A stretch of DNA of 55,800 nucleotides from Verrucomicrobia bacterium UBA6775 (GCA_002453165.1 DKGH01000136.1:1522-57321); one strand, 5' to 3'. Numbered from the stretch's first letter, positions 25,259-34,563 are shown. Notes: generated from the letters alone by a model not told the origin. Numbers and translations are program-made.

Positions 25259-27247
25259 TTATTCAGCTTGTGAAGCCGGTGCCGGCTCGGCCGGAGCAGT
25301 TTCCTCCGCCTCTTCATCGTCTTCCGTCACGGTCGGGCCAGCGACGGTGTGGCGCTCGATGGTGTTGATGCGATAACGACGGGTGTCGTTGTCGATCTGG
25401 AACTCGGCCTCATCACCCGGCTTCTTTCCAAGGAACGCTTGGCCAAGCGGAGTGAGGTAGCTCAGAATCTGATTGTCCGGATCGCCATCCCATGCACCAA
25501 GCAGGACGAAGGTCTCTTCCTTGTTGCTCTCGAGATTGGTGACCACCAGCTTGTTTCCCACGCTGACCTGATCCACGGAGGCATCGCTGAAGTCAGTGCC
25601 CCGCGCGCGAGTAAGGTCGATCTCCAGTTCGCCCTTGCGAGCCATGAGCACCTTCTGCATTTCCTTGGCAGCCTTGAACTCGTGGTTCTCGCGAAGGTCA
25701 CCGTAGCTCCGAGCGATGGCGATTTCCTTTGAGTTGGCAGGAATCTTCTTTTTGACCAATTCCTCGTACTCATTCTTGCGACGCTCGAGGCTCGGCCAGG
25801 AGACGATCAAAAGATTGTCGTCCTTGGTCTGGTCACCGGAAATCATTGATTGAATCGACGGATAGGCCTTAACGATGCGACCCAGCAACGAGCGCTTGTC
25901 CATGTCGTCGAAACAAATGGTCGCCTGCAGTGCCCGCACCAGATCCTCCACCACCTCGACGTCCGCAGAGCCGATCAGGTCGGTGATCAATTCCTGATCG
26001 GACATGATGAAGTCGCCGAGTTTGCTGGTCTTTTTCTCGTTGAACCGATCCTGCTCAATCGCAGCCATCATGGCACCAAACACCTCCGGCCCAAGAATGT
26101 CGGCGAAGCTGTCCGAGCGATTTTTGCCCAACCAAAGCATCAGGTCTGTACTCGCCTCGTGTTTGCTAACCAACTGCTCAAGGTGAACCTTGAACCTATC
26201 AAAATGACCGGCGTCGATGAGCATCTGCGCCAACTCACCCGCCAGGCGCAGACCACTTGAATTCAAGATCTCGAGGTATTTGTCAACCCAGCTATCGGTG
26301 TGAGCCAGGCGGAAGGCATCCAGCGCCAGTTTTTGTTTCGCGGCGGAGAGGCCCTCTATCACCTCGGCCAAGTCCTCCGCTTTTTCAAAAACAGAAGAGG
26401 CCTCAATCTCGCCCTCCCCAGCCTCCATGCCAATGTCTGTGCGGATGGCATCCCGCAGCAGGATCGCTTCAAGCGAGAGCGACGGCTTGAGGTTCATGTG
26501 GTTCTTGATGGCGAGATTCAAAATCTTGATCACCTCGCCGATCACATCATGCTTGTTTTCCGCGTCGCCGATTCCCTTGTGAATCTCGGTGGCGGCAGCG
26601 ATCTGTGCCTTTAAGCCCTTGGCATCGCGGAGGTTGCTCAACAACTGGTCGTGAGCAGAGAGTTCCTGCACGTGGTAAATGATTGGTTCGGTTTTCTTGA
26701 CCGGCAACTGAAAGTGCCCGTCATTTTTCATCTCCTTCTTGGCATCGGCCCACCACTTTTTCCAGTCGTCCTCGATGACATCCGGCACGAGCGATTCCTG
26801 AATCTGAGCCACGGTGGCCTGCCCGCCAAAACTCGTAATAACCAGCTTGATCAACTCCAGGTGATCCAGCGCGCCCATGCGCTTGAGGCCGGCGAGGTCG
26901 GTCGCCTTGCGGGCGAGGATATGGTCGCCATCGAGCGGCTTTAGAATCTTCGCCGCAAAGCCGAGGTCCATCGAGTGCTCCGGCTTGGATTGAAAATCGA
27001 TGGTGATCTTCGCCATCAACGTGTCCACCGTGGTGATTTTTCCAAATCCCCACGAGCGGTGAATACAAAACCCGGCGCTCACCAGCGCGGTCAGCGCATC
27101 GGTTACTTTCGGGTCCAACTTGCCGTCCAAAACCAGACGCTTGAACTCGCTCTGGAGCTGATCCGACTGCTCAACCGTTTCAGTAGTTACGGTCGATTCG
27201 GTCTCTAATTCAGGGGTAGACATTCCTTCCTCTGTCATTGTGCTCAT
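25259..27247 (-). CDS. greA: long GreA-domain transcription elongation factor
   Basis: Transcript-cleavage factor that rescues backtracked RNA polymerase. The last 170 residues are GreA: coiled-coil tip GDLRENHEFKAAKEMQ with the acidic Asp and Glu needed for cleavage, then the FKBP-like domain ending LTPLGQAFLGKKPGDEAEF. About 480 residues of mainly helical sequence precede it. Chlamydiae and relatives also have GreA of about 700 residues, so this is a PVC-type form. The ATG at 27247 was chosen over an open upstream extension. The start is 15 bases from the divergent rsmB start. Confidence 0.86.
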   Translation of the reverse strand: MSTMTEEGMSTPELETESTVTTETVEQSDQLQSEFKRLVLDGKLDPKVTDALTALVSAGFCIHRSWGFGKITTVDTLMAKITIDFQSKPEHSMDLGFAAKILKPLDGDHILARKATDLAGLKRMGALDHLELIKLVITSFGGQATVAQIQESLVPDVIEDDWKKWWADAKKEMKNDGHFQLPVKKTEPIIYHVQELSAHDQLLSNLRDAKGLKAQIAAATEIHKGIGDAENKHDVIGEVIKILNLAIKNHMNLKPSLSLEAILLRDAIRTDIGMEAGEGEIEASSVFEKAEDLAEVIEGLSAAKQKLALDAFRLAHTDSWVDKYLEILNSSGLRLAGELAQMLIDAGHFDRFKVHLEQLVSKHEASTDLMLWLGKNRSDSFADILGPEVFGAMMAAIEQDRFNEKKTSKLGDFIMSDQELITDLIGSADVEVVEDLVRALQATICFDDMDKRSLLGRIVKAYPSIQSMISGDQTKDDNLLIVSWPSLERRKNEYEELVKKKIPANSKEIAIARSYGDLRENHEFKAAKEMQKVLMARKGELEIDLTRARGTDFSDASVDQVSVGNKLVVTNLESNKEETFVLLGAWDGDPDNQILSYLTPLGQAFLGKKPGDEAEFQIDNDTRRYRINTIERHTVAGPTVTEDDEEAEETAPAEPAPASQAE

Positions 27248-27262
27248 CAGGTATTTCTCGGC

Positions 27263-28588
27263 GTGACGCGCCGAAGCGGGCATCATACGCCCGTGGCAGG
27301 CGGGAAACCAAGACAAATTACGCTCGACACATTACTTCGTTCGCAACGGCAACAAGCCGCAGCCGAGAGGTTGCTGACTGACACTCTTCGCGAAGCCAAG
27401 CTGTCCTCTACCGATGCCGGTCTCGCCCGCGAACTGGTCTCCGGTTGTGTCCGCTGGAGGCGACTGCTGGACTGGCTCATCGAGCGGGCCACCGATGGCC
27501 GCGAACAAAAGCCGGCCGTGCAGGAAATTCTTCGGCTTGGTCTGTACCAGATTTTCTTTCTCAACCGCATTCCCGACCATGCCATCGCCGATGAGAGCGT
27601 GCGCTTGGCCAAGCGCAATAAATGCGTAGGTCAGGCAGGCTTCATCAACGCCATGATCCGCCGTTTCCTCCGGGAAAAGGAAACAATCTTTCGCGACATT
27701 TCCACCATTCAGGAGGATCGCCCAGCGCTTGGCCAATCGCACCCCGACTGGCTGTTCGACAACTGGGAGCAAAGCTGGGGGCGCGAGAAAACCATCCGAC
27801 TACTCGAGTGGAACAATCAACCCGCCCCGACCTACGCCCGGCTCAACCGACTGAAAACCAACGCGGAGACCTTGGCCAAGCGCTGGGACGAGGAGCAGGT
27901 CGAGGCCACCGTGTTCGACTGCGACTGGGCGCCAGCAAACACAGTCTACCGGCTCCGCAGCCACCCGCCCATCGAATCAGTCCCGAGTTTTCGTGACGGC
28001 CTATTTTACATACAGGATCCGAGCACGCTGTTATCCGTCGATATGCTCAACCCCAAGTCCAGCCAAGCGGTGCTCGACCTCTGCGCCGCGCCCGGTGGCA
28101 AAACCGGCCTGATCGCCGAGCGAATGAACAATGAAGGCCAACTCACCGCCACCGACACGAGTGACTCAAGGCTTGGCCTGCTGCGGGAAAACTGTGAACG
28201 ACTCGGAGTCACCTGCGCCACGCTTGGCCAAGCGGAGGCTACACTCGCCGATGCCACCCCGAGATTCGATCAGGCGCTGGTCGATGTCCCCTGCTCCAAC
28301 ACCGGGGTGATGCGACGGCGGCTCGACCTGCGTTGGAGGATTTCCCCGGAGGAAACCCGCTACCTCACCGATACGCAAATTCAACTGCTCGCGCGGGCGG
28401 CTGGATTCGTGCGTCCCGGCGGTGCGCTCGTCTACAGCACCTGCAGCATTGAGCCGGAGGAAAACGGGCAGATCGTAAAACGGTTTCTCGAGGAAAACAC
28501 GGGGTGGCAACTGGAAACGGAACGTACGCTGCACCCCGTCGAGGATCACACCGACGGAGCCTACGCCGCCCGGTTGACCAAGGACTGA
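27263..28588 (+). CDS. rsmB: 16S rRNA (cytosine-967-C5)-methyltransferase
   Basis: AdoMet-dependent m5C methyltransferase of the RsmB/Sun family. The NusB-like N-terminal domain (about 1-140) contains ARELVSGCVRWRRLLDWL and ILRLGLYQIFFL. The methyltransferase domain has VLDLCAAPGGKTGLIAE (AdoMet site), DVPCSNTGVMRRR with one catalytic Cys, and YSTCSIEPEEN with the other. 441 residues. GTG 27263 and GTG 27293 are both possible starts. Five palindrome cores or near copies fall in the gene, giving RLAKR, LGQ, LAKR and LGQA segments in variable loops. Confidence 0.93.
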   Translation: MTRRSGHHTPVAGGKPRQITLDTLLRSQRQQAAAERLLTDTLREAKLSSTDAGLARELVSGCVRWRRLLDWLIERATDGREQKPAVQEILRLGLYQIFFLNRIPDHAIADESVRLAKRNKCVGQAGFINAMIRRFLREKETIFRDISTIQEDRPALGQSHPDWLFDNWEQSWGREKTIRLLEWNNQPAPTYARLNRLKTNAETLAKRWDEEQVEATVFDCDWAPANTVYRLRSHPPIESVPSFRDGLFYIQDPSTLLSVDMLNPKSSQAVLDLCAAPGGKTGLIAERMNNEGQLTATDTSDSRLGLLRENCERLGVTCATLGQAEATLADATPRFDQALVDVPCSNTGVMRRRLDLRWRISPEETRYLTDTQIQLLARAAGFVRPGGALVYSTCSIEPEENGQIVKRFLEENTGWQLETERTLHPVEDHTDGAYAARLTKD

Positions 28589-28592
28589 TCCG

Positions 28593-28964
28593 CTAGGCGG
28601 AAGCCATCGGGTTGCGGGCGAATTGGTACTCCGCAACAACGCTACCCCCGATGAGGTGTTCCTGAATGATACGCTCGAGCACGTCCGGGGTGCAGGAGTG
28701 ATACCACGTGCCCTCCGGGTACACGACCGCGATCGGGCCGTTGGCGCACGCGCGAAGGCAGTTGGCCTTTGTCCGGAACACCGCCGGCTCGCTCCCAACG
28801 AGGCCGAGTTCCTTCAGCCGTTTTTTCAAAAACGCCCACGACTCGAGGCCGGCCTCCTTCGCGCAACACTTCGGCTCGCTTTGGTCAGCGCAAAGAAAAA
28901 TGTGGCGCTTGAACTTTTCCAGCCCAAGCGCCGCGGAAACTTTTTGCAATTGCTCGTCGGCCAC
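28593..28964 (-). CDS. thioredoxin-like [2Fe-2S] ferredoxin
   Basis: Small electron carrier of the thioredoxin-fold ferredoxin family. Cluster ligands are expected in [13 protein letters not shown] (first Cys) and in [15 protein letters not shown] (two Cys), the family's spacing. 123 residues from a GTG start at 28964. It lies 2 bases after the DUF1080 gene, with which it may be co-transcribed, and converges on rsmB. Its redox partner is unknown; complex I NuoE in this window has the same fold. Confidence 0.88.
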   Translation of the reverse strand: MADEQLQKVSAALGLEKFKRHIFLCADQSEPKCCAKEAGLESWAFLKKRLKELGLVGSEPAVFRTKANCLRACANGPIAVVYPEGTWYHSCTPDVLERIIQEHLIGGSVVAEYQFARNPMASA

Positions 28965-28966
28965 GC

Positions 28967-30229
28967 CTACTGGGTTGGCCTCAGTTCACGCACCCAGATG
29001 TTGCGGTAGCGCACCGGGTTACCGTGATCCTGCAACTGAATATGGCCGGGGCCGTGCTCACGGTAGGGGCGTGTACGCTTGTGGCCGAGCATGCCCGGGA
29101 TGTCCACGCCGTGCTGGACCACCACGCCGTTGTGCAGGACCGTGATCCTGGCTTTCTTCGCCACCTTGCCGTCCTTAAATTCCGGCATCTCGAAAATGAT
29201 ATCGTACGCCTGCCACTCACCCGGCGGCCGGGTGACGTTCACGCGCGGAGGCCGATAACCGTAAAGCGAACCGGCCTGCCCGTCAGGGTAAGTCAGGTTG
29301 TCGTAGTTGTCCTGCACCTGCACCTCGTACAAGCCGGCAAGGAATACACCGGAGTTGCCCCTCCCCTGACTGCTGCCCTTGACCTCTGTCGGCGCAGCCC
29401 ACTCGATGTGCAACTGCACGCTGCCAAATTTTTGTTTCGTGCGGATGGTCCCGGATTTTTTCTGGCACTCAAAAAAACCGTCACCCATCTTCCATTTGGG
29501 CGCCTTACCCTTGCCGTCTTCCCACGCATCGAGGTTGGTGCCGTCGAACAGTACGATGGCATCGGACGGCGGCATGCCGGGATTGTCGACCGGCGAAATG
29601 GTGCCGGGATTGATCTGGCGAGGCTGCGGTCGGAACGGATCGTGCACCACCCACGGTGTGCCGGGAATCTTCGGCGTGTCGGTGTAGCCGAAACGAACAC
29701 CGAGCAGGGAGTCGAGTTTGACCACTCGATAGTTGCTCATGTCGCTGGCGCGGTTGTTGGTGGAGATGCCGCCCCGATAGGAGACCAAACCGATGATGTC
29801 CGACTTGCCGAGGCGCGTCCACTTGTCGCCGCTGCGGTATTCGTAAATGAAAAATGCACCGTCGAAACCAATCCGAACCTCCGCCTTACCGGACACCTCC
29901 GCCTCGCCGATTACGGTCCGTTGGCCATCGCGGACGCGAATGGCGCGGATCGTCCCGTCCAAACGAAAAACGGAGGCGTGGTTATCACCGCCAGTGCTCA
30001 GGTAGACGCCGCCGGCCCCCTCGATGGTGACCTCCTGCACCACACCCTGCACGAGACCGCCCATTTCCCGGCTGCGCACCTCCCAGCCTGCGCCGTTTGA
30101 AATGTCCCGGAAATCGCTCCAACCGTCCTTGGAGAAATCCTTGTCCTCGAAGATGACTTCGTTGAGCGCTTGGCCTGAAATCAGGCTCAAACCAAGCGTA
30201 ACTACTGCAAATATCGCTTTTTTGTTCAT
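28967..30229 (-). CDS. exported DUF1080 (3-keto-disaccharide hydrolase-type) protein
   Basis: A signal peptide ([17 protein letters not shown]) is followed by an N-terminal beta-rich domain (about 25-180) and a C-terminal DUF1080 lectin-like domain starting [18 protein letters not shown] and including [26 protein letters not shown] and the closing [23 protein letters not shown]1080 is widespread in PVC bacteria; some members act on 3-keto-glycosides. 420 residues. The oxidoreductase at 22393 is the kind of enzyme that works with such hydrolases, but the genes are 5 kb apart, so a shared pathway is only inferred. Confidence 0.88.
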   Translation of the reverse strand: MNKKAIFAVVTLGLSLISGQALNEVIFEDKDFSKDGWSDFRDISNGAGWEVRSREMGGLVQGVVQEVTIEGAGGVYLSTGGDNHASVFRLDGTIRAIRVRDGQRTVIGEAEVSGKAEVRIGFDGAFFIYEYRSGDKWTRLGKSDIIGLVSYRGGISTNNRASDMSNYRVVKLDSLLGVRFGYTDTPKIPGTPWVVHDPFRPQPRQINPGTISPVDNPGMPPSDAIVLFDGTNLDAWEDGKGKAPKWKMGDGFFECQKKSGTIRTKQKFGSVQLHIEWAAPTEVKGSSQGRGNSGVFLAGLYEVQVQDNYDNLTYPDGQAGSLYGYRPPRVNVTRPPGEWQAYDIIFEMPEFKDGKVAKKARITVLHNGVVVQHGVDIPGMLGHKRTRPYREHGPGHIQLQDHGNPVRYRNIWVRELRPTQ

Positions 30230-30262
30230 TCTCAGTAAAATCGGGGCGGCAGTTGTAGCCGC

Positions 30263-30270
30263 TTGGCCAA
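30263..30270. repeat. intergenic palindrome core
   Basis: TTGGCCAA within CCGCTTGGCCAATCGG, in the 149-base gap between the divergent DUF1080 and rpmI genes. Confidence 0.75.
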
Positions 30271-30314
30271 TCGGACTCCATCATAAAAAAGTGAAAAATG
30301 TTGGGGAAAAGGGC

Positions 30315-30358
30315 TTGATTCGGTTGGATGCTTTGCTTAGTTTTCCCGCCCTTTTTTG
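30315..30358 (+). promoter_or_regulatory. candidate promoter of rpmI-rplT
   Basis: TTGATT (30315-30320), a 16-base spacer and TTAGTT (30337-30342) are followed at once by TTCCCGCCCTTTT (30343-30355). The same spacer length and the same downstream string occur at the pgk promoter, which strengthens an otherwise weak -10 match. Confidence 0.55.
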
Positions 30359-30378
30359 GGAGGAAGGGCCAATCACAG

Positions 30379-30591
30379 ATGCAAAGAAAACTGAAATCCA
30401 TCAAGACCCGTAAGGCGGTCGCCAAACGTTTCAAAATCACCGGCTCCGGCAAAATTGTCCGGAACCGCCCTGGTAAACGACATCTTTTGGCCAGCAAGAA
30501 TGCCAAGCGCCGCCGCAAGCTCGGCACCGCCACCCTCGTCGACAAGACCGACCACGCCCGTGTATTGGAGAACCTCCCGTTTTCCCACTAA
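30379..30591 (+). CDS. rpmI: 50S ribosomal protein L35
   Basis: Small basic 50S protein. 70 residues: MQRKLKSIKTRKAVAKRFK, then ITGSGKIVRNRPGKRHLL and KNAKRRRKLG, the normal L35 pattern. The ATG at 30379 is used; the frame extends upstream without homology. rplT follows 19 bases later as in most bacteria, but infC, the usual first gene, is not here. Confidence 0.95.
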   Translation: MQRKLKSIKTRKAVAKRFKITGSGKIVRNRPGKRHLLASKNAKRRRKLGTATLVDKTDHARVLENLPFSH

Positions 30592-30610
30592 TCAATTTCT
30601 GTAACAGACA

Positions 30611-30973
30611 ATGAGAGCTACAAACGCAGCCGCCTCCCGCAAACGCCGCAAGCGCACCCTCGAAGCCGCCAAGGGCTTTCGCCTTCGCCGCTCCAAGCTT
30701 TACCGCTATGCCAAGGACGCGCTCGAGCACGGTCGTCAATACGCCTATCGCGATCGCAAAAACAAGAAGCGCACCTTCCGCGCCTTGTGGAACCTGCGCA
30801 TCAACGCCGCCGCCCGAGAGGCCGGCATCACGTACAGCCGTTTCATCGAGGGCCTTAAGGCAGCCAACGTCGATGTGAACCGCAAGGTCCTCGCCGACCT
30901 GGCTGCGACCGACTCCGCCGCATTCGGCGAGTTGATCAACACCGCCAAGGGCGCGCTCGAGGCCAAGGGCTAA
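30611..30973 (+). CDS. rplT: 50S ribosomal protein L20
   Basis: Early-assembly 23S rRNA-binding protein. The 120 residues show the basic N-terminal arm (SRKRRKRTLEAAKGFRLRRS) and the globular part with RALWNLRINAAAREAGITYS and FIEGLKAANVDVNRKVLADL, all typical. Operon with rpmI; an intrinsic terminator lies 27 bases after the stop and before pheS. Confidence 0.96.
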   Translation: MRATNAAASRKRRKRTLEAAKGFRLRRSKLYRYAKDALEHGRQYAYRDRKNKKRTFRALWNLRINAAAREAGITYSRFIEGLKAANVDVNRKVLADLAATDSAAFGELINTAKGALEAKG

Positions 30974-31000
30974 GCCACAGCCAAGTTTGACTTTTTACAC

Positions 31001-31034
31001 GGGCGGCTTTTAATGGCCGCCCTTTTTCTTTTTG
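31001..31034 (+). terminator. intrinsic terminator or attenuator between rplT and pheS
   Basis: GGGCGGC (31001-31007), loop TTTTAATG, GCCGCCC (31016-31022), then TTTTTCTTTTTT. The pheS start codon is only 16 bases past the T run, so some readthrough must feed pheS unless a promoter overlaps the hairpin. Confidence 0.85.
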
Positions 31035-31049
31035 GAGAAACTGTTCCGA

Positions 31050-32054
31050 ATGACCTTCACCGACCAAATCGACCCGATCAAGGATGCCGCCCTGCAGGCG
31101 CTGCAGGCCGCCGACAGTCTGGCTGGACTGGATGATGTCCGCGTCCAGTACCTCGGCACCAACGGCCAATTCACCGGTCTGCTCAAGCAGATGGGCAGCC
31201 TTTCCAAGGAGGAACGCCCCGCCGTCGGCAAGGCCGTCAACCAGGCGAAGGTTGCGTTGACCGAAACGCTCAACCGCCGACGCGAGGAACTGGAACTGGC
31301 CGAGGCCGCCCCCAAGCACGCCACCGACTTCACCGCCCCGGGCCGACGCCGGCCGCTGGGCAAAAAACATCCGCTCTCACAGGTCACCGAGGACATCGTG
31401 CGCAGCTTCCGCAAAATCGGCTTCGCCGTGGCCGATGGCCCCGAGATTGAGACGGAACACTACTGCTTCGACGCGCTCAACACCCCGGCTGACCACCCCG
31501 CTCGCGACACGCAGGACACATTTTTCCTCAACACCAACGAGCGGCCGCTCCTGCGCACGCACACCTCCTCGGTTCAGATTCGCGTGATGGAAAAGACGCC
31601 CCCACCGGTGCGCATCATCGTGCCGGGCCGCGTGTATCGCCGGGACACGGCAGACGCCACACACAACCCCACTTTTCATCAGATTGAGGGGCTGTACGTC
31701 GACAAAAACGTCACCGTTGGCGACCTCAAGGGCACGGTGGAGTTTGTCTTCAAGGAACTGCTTGGCAAGGAAATGAAGCTGCGATTCCGGCCACACTACT
31801 TTTCCTACACCGAACCGAGCCTCGAGATCGATTTCAGCAGTCCGCTCGTCCGCAAGATGGGCAAGGAATGGCTCGAGATCGCCGGCTGCGGCATGGTGCA
31901 CCCTCGGGTGTTTGAGAATGTCGGCTACGATCCCGAGCAGTGGAGCGGCTGGGCGTTCGGCTTCGGCATCGAGCGCATCGCGATGATCCGCTACGGCATC
32001 AACGACATCCGCCTCTTATACGAAAACGACAAGCGCTTCCTCGAGCAATTCTAG
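31050..32054 (+). CDS. pheS: phenylalanine--tRNA ligase alpha subunit
   Basis: Charges tRNA-Phe as an alpha2beta2 enzyme. The N-terminal coiled coil (about 1-85) precedes the class II core: motif 1 region HPLSQVTEDIVRSFRKIGF, motif 2 RVYRRDTADATHNPTFHQIE, and motif 3 GWAFGFGIERIAMIRYGI. 334 residues from ATG 31050, with GGAG 11 bases upstream. The beta-subunit gene pheT, normally next, is not in the window. Confidence 0.95.
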   Translation: MTFTDQIDPIKDAALQALQAADSLAGLDDVRVQYLGTNGQFTGLLKQMGSLSKEERPAVGKAVNQAKVALTETLNRRREELELAEAAPKHATDFTAPGRRRPLGKKHPLSQVTEDIVRSFRKIGFAVADGPEIETEHYCFDALNTPADHPARDTQDTFFLNTNERPLLRTHTSSVQIRVMEKTPPPVRIIVPGRVYRRDTADATHNPTFHQIEGLYVDKNVTVGDLKGTVEFVFKELLGKEMKLRFRPHYFSYTEPSLEIDFSSPLVRKMGKEWLEIAGCGMVHPRVFENVGYDPEQWSGWAFGFGIERIAMIRYGINDIRLLYENDKRFLEQF

Positions 32055-32079
32055 CGCTTGCCCAAGCGCTTGGCCAAGT
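32053..32079. repeat. palindrome dimer at the pheS stop
   Basis: One variant unit (CGCTTGCCCAAGCG) and one exact core (32070-32077) overlap the pheS stop codon TAG and follow it directly. Confidence 0.82.
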
Positions 32080-32217
32080 AGTCGGGACCTTGGTTTTCAA
32101 AAAATATCCACATTCGTCTGAATGCGCTTGATTGGTGTTACTTAATTGTTACGTTTCGGTCCCAGTCGTGGGATGGCCCACGGTGATTGACAACTCCCTA
32201 ACCTGAACCAGACCGTC

Positions 32218-33162
32218 GTGAAAATTTTTGCCGGCAATTCGAACCTGCCCTTGGCCGAGTCCATTTGCAACACGATCGGCATCGAGCCGGGCAAGATTAC
32301 CCTCAAAGCATTCCCTGACGGGGAGACGTTTGCCAAGATCGAGGAGAACGTCCGCGGCGAGGATGTGTTCGTGGTGCAATCCTCCTGCCCCCCGACGAAT
32401 CATCACCTAATGGAGTTGTTCATCATCATCGACGCGCTCAAGCGAGCCAGCGCCGACCGCATCACCGCAGTGATGCCGTTCTACGGCTACGCCCGGCAGG
32501 ATCGCAAGGATCAACCGCGCGTCCCGATCTCGGCCAAGCTGGTGGCAAACCTTCTGGTGGCAGCCGGCGCGAACCGGCTCCTCACGATGGATCTCCATGC
32601 CCAGCAGATTCAGGGCTTTTTTGACATCCCGGTGGATCATCTATACGCATCGCCGGTAATGTTTGATTACCTGAAGTACAACAAAAACGGGGATCTCGTG
32701 GTGGTCAGCCCGGATGTGGGTGGATTGAAGATGGCCCACGCCTACTCGGAGATGCTTTCGGCCGATCTCGCCATCGTAGCCAAGCGCCGCACCAGCGCCA
32801 CGGAGACTGAGTCGGTGGGTATCATCGGTGAAATCGAGGAAAAAAACGCACTTTTGGTGGATGACATCACTGAAACAGCCGGAACACTCGTCAACGCGGC
32901 GGCGATTCTCAAGGAGCGAGGGGCACTGAGCGTCCGCGCCGTGGTTTCGCACGCGATTCTCAATGATTTGGGCATCGATCGCCTGAAAAATTCTTGTATT
33001 GACGAACTGATAACGACTGATACAGTCCCCCGCCCCGAAATCGAGGGGCTGAACGTGACGACCCTCTCTGTTGCGGGTTTGTTGGGCGAGGCGATCCAGC
33101 GGATTCACAATAATTCCTCAGTGAACTCGCTGTTTCGATTCAAGGGAGCCCGCACCACCTGA
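32218..33162 (+). CDS. prs: ribose-phosphate pyrophosphokinase
   Basis: Makes PRPP from ribose 5-phosphate and ATP, feeding purine, pyrimidine, His and Trp synthesis and also the Apt reaction. The class I pattern is present: KIFAGNSNLPLAESICNTIG at the start, VMPFYGYARQDRKDQPRVPI (flexible ATP loop), TMDLHAQQIQGFFDIPVDHL with the metal His, and the PRPP loop LVDDITETAGT. 314 residues, GTG start. It is the first gene of a run with rplY, pth, rpsF, ssb and rplI. Confidence 0.96.
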   Translation: MKIFAGNSNLPLAESICNTIGIEPGKITLKAFPDGETFAKIEENVRGEDVFVVQSSCPPTNHHLMELFIIIDALKRASADRITAVMPFYGYARQDRKDQPRVPISAKLVANLLVAAGANRLLTMDLHAQQIQGFFDIPVDHLYASPVMFDYLKYNKNGDLVVVSPDVGGLKMAHAYSEMLSADLAIVAKRRTSATETESVGIIGEIEEKNALLVDDITETAGTLVNAAAILKERGALSVRAVVSHAILNDLGIDRLKNSCIDELITTDTVPRPEIEGLNVTTLSVAGLLGEAIQRIHNNSSVNSLFRFKGARTT

Positions 33163-33196
33163 AGCCCCCTGGGGAAGCCATTTTTAACAGACAGAC

Positions 33197-33859
33197 ATGA
33201 AAGCGATCTCTTTGGCCGCCAATGAGCGTACGTTGACCAAGACGACCGGAAGTAAAAAAGTCCGCAACTCCGGCCGTGTGCCCGGCGTCCTTTACGGCGA
33301 AGGCGACCCTCAAAATATCGAGCTGGAGTCCGTCCAGTTCGAGAACGCCGTCAAGTCCACCTCGGCGAAAAACTTCCTCGTGGAACTGGAGATGGATGGC
33401 ACCAATAGCATGGCGCTGGTGCAGGATGTGCAAAAGCACCCCATCACCCGCCTCTGCCTCCATGTCGATTTCCGACGCCTGACCGATGACAGCGTGATCA
33501 CCGCCAAGGTGCCACTCCTCGCCACCGGTAAGGCCGAGGGTGTAAAAGTCGGTGGTATTTTGCAGACTCTATTCCACACCATAACTCTTCAGGGCAAACC
33601 GGCGGACATTCCGGAAACAGTCGAAGCCGACACCAGTCACCTACAGGTGGGCGAAGGCATCCTGCTCGGTGATCTGGAACTCCCCGAGGGCGTTTCCGCA
33701 TTGGGCAATCCCAAGTCACGGGCAATCGCCGTGGCTGCCTCCCGTATCACGGCCAAGGCCGAAGAGACGGAAGGCGGGGAAGCTGGCGAGGCCGCACCCG
33801 CAGAGGGCGAAGCCTCCGCAGCCGGAGATGCTCCCGCAGAGGAAAAGAAGGAAGATTGA
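33197..33859 (+). CDS. rplY: 50S ribosomal protein L25/TL5/CTC family
   Basis: 5S rRNA-binding protein of the two-domain CTC form. Residues 1-95 are the L25 domain (RNSGRVPGVLYGEGDPQNIE, VQKHPITRLCLHVDF), residues 96-185 the TL5 beta domain ending LPEGVSALG, and the tail is acidic and Ala/Glu-rich. 220 residues. Placement before pth is the common bacterial arrangement. Confidence 0.93.
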   Translation: MKAISLAANERTLTKTTGSKKVRNSGRVPGVLYGEGDPQNIELESVQFENAVKSTSAKNFLVELEMDGTNSMALVQDVQKHPITRLCLHVDFRRLTDDSVITAKVPLLATGKAEGVKVGGILQTLFHTITLQGKPADIPETVEADTSHLQVGEGILLGDLELPEGVSALGNPKSRAIAVAASRITAKAEETEGGEAGEAAPAEGEASAAGDAPAEEKKED

Positions 33860-33867
33860 TTTTGTTC

Positions 33868-33907
33868 GAACAGCGAACCGCTTGATGCCGTTCGCTTGGT
33901 TCTTTGA
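33868..33907 (+). terminator. hairpin between rplY and pth, weak terminator or attenuator
   Basis: GAAC-A-GCGAAC (33868-33878) can pair with GTTCGC-TTG-GTTC (33890-33902). Only a short T run follows, and pth begins 17 bases later, so it may slow rather than stop transcription. Confidence 0.35.
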
Positions 33908-33918
33908 GACGGCCCACC

Positions 33919-34563
33919 ATGGAAGATACATTCCTCATCGTGGGTCTGGGCAATCCCGGAAGGGAATATGCCGGCACCCGACACAACATCGGGTTCATGA
34001 CGCTTGAGCGCTTGGCCAAGCGCTTGGCCTTGGATTGGCAGGTGAATAAAAAATTTACCGCCCACTTGGCCAAGAGCAATCAGGGAGATGCAACTCTCCT
34101 GCTATGCCAACCGCAGGGCTACATGAACGTAAGTGGCAAGACCGTTGCGCCGCTGGCCAGATTTTACCAAATCCCGGCCGATCGCATTGTTGTCGTGCTG
34201 GATGACTTGGATTTGCCGCTTGGCACGCTGCGCATGCGACCCGGTGGAGGCACCGGCGGCCACCGCGGACTCGAGTCCATCAGGGAGTGTCTCGGTACCG
34301 GTGAGTTTCCGCGATTGCGGATCGGGATCGGGCGACCTGCCCCGGCTCGGGATCTGTCCGGTTTTGTGCTCGGCAAATTCACCGAGGACGAATCCGGCCA
34401 ACTGGAAAAGGTGCTGGAAAAAGCGGCGGATCAGCTCGAATGCTGGATGAGCCGGGGCCTGCAGGCGGCCATGAACAATTACAACGGGGATATTTCCCCA
34501 CCGAAAGAGAAGAAAGATGACGAAATACGAAGGAACGATCATCCTGAAGGAAGCGGGACGTGA
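33919..34563 (+). CDS. pth: peptidyl-tRNA hydrolase
   Basis: Releases peptides from peptidyl-tRNA dropped by stalled ribosomes. The family start FLIVGLGNPGREYAGTRHNI carries the catalytic His; then QPQGYMNVSGK, the substrate-Asp motif VVLDDLDLPLG, and GGTGGHRGLESI. 214 residues. An in-frame palindrome dimer writes RLAKRLALDW just after the first helix, and a second copy gives HLAKS. The 3' end overlaps the rpsF start by 47 bases. Confidence 0.95.
   Translation: MEDTFLIVGLGNPGREYAGTRHNIGFMTLERLAKRLALDWQVNKKFTAHLAKSNQGDATLLLCQPQGYMNVSGKTVAPLARFYQIPADRIVVVLDDLDLPLGTLRMRPGGGTGGHRGLESIRECLGTGEFPRLRIGIGRPAPARDLSGFVLGKFTEDESGQLEKVLEKAADQLECWMSRGLQAAMNNYNGDISPPKEKKDDEIRRNDHPEGSGT
34007..34030. repeat. 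palindrome dimer inside pth
   Basis: Core 34012-34019 and a partial second unit (TTGGCCTT, 34024-34031) lie in the coding frame and encode ERLAKRLAL. This is the only dimer that I see inside a gene. Confidence 0.8.
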
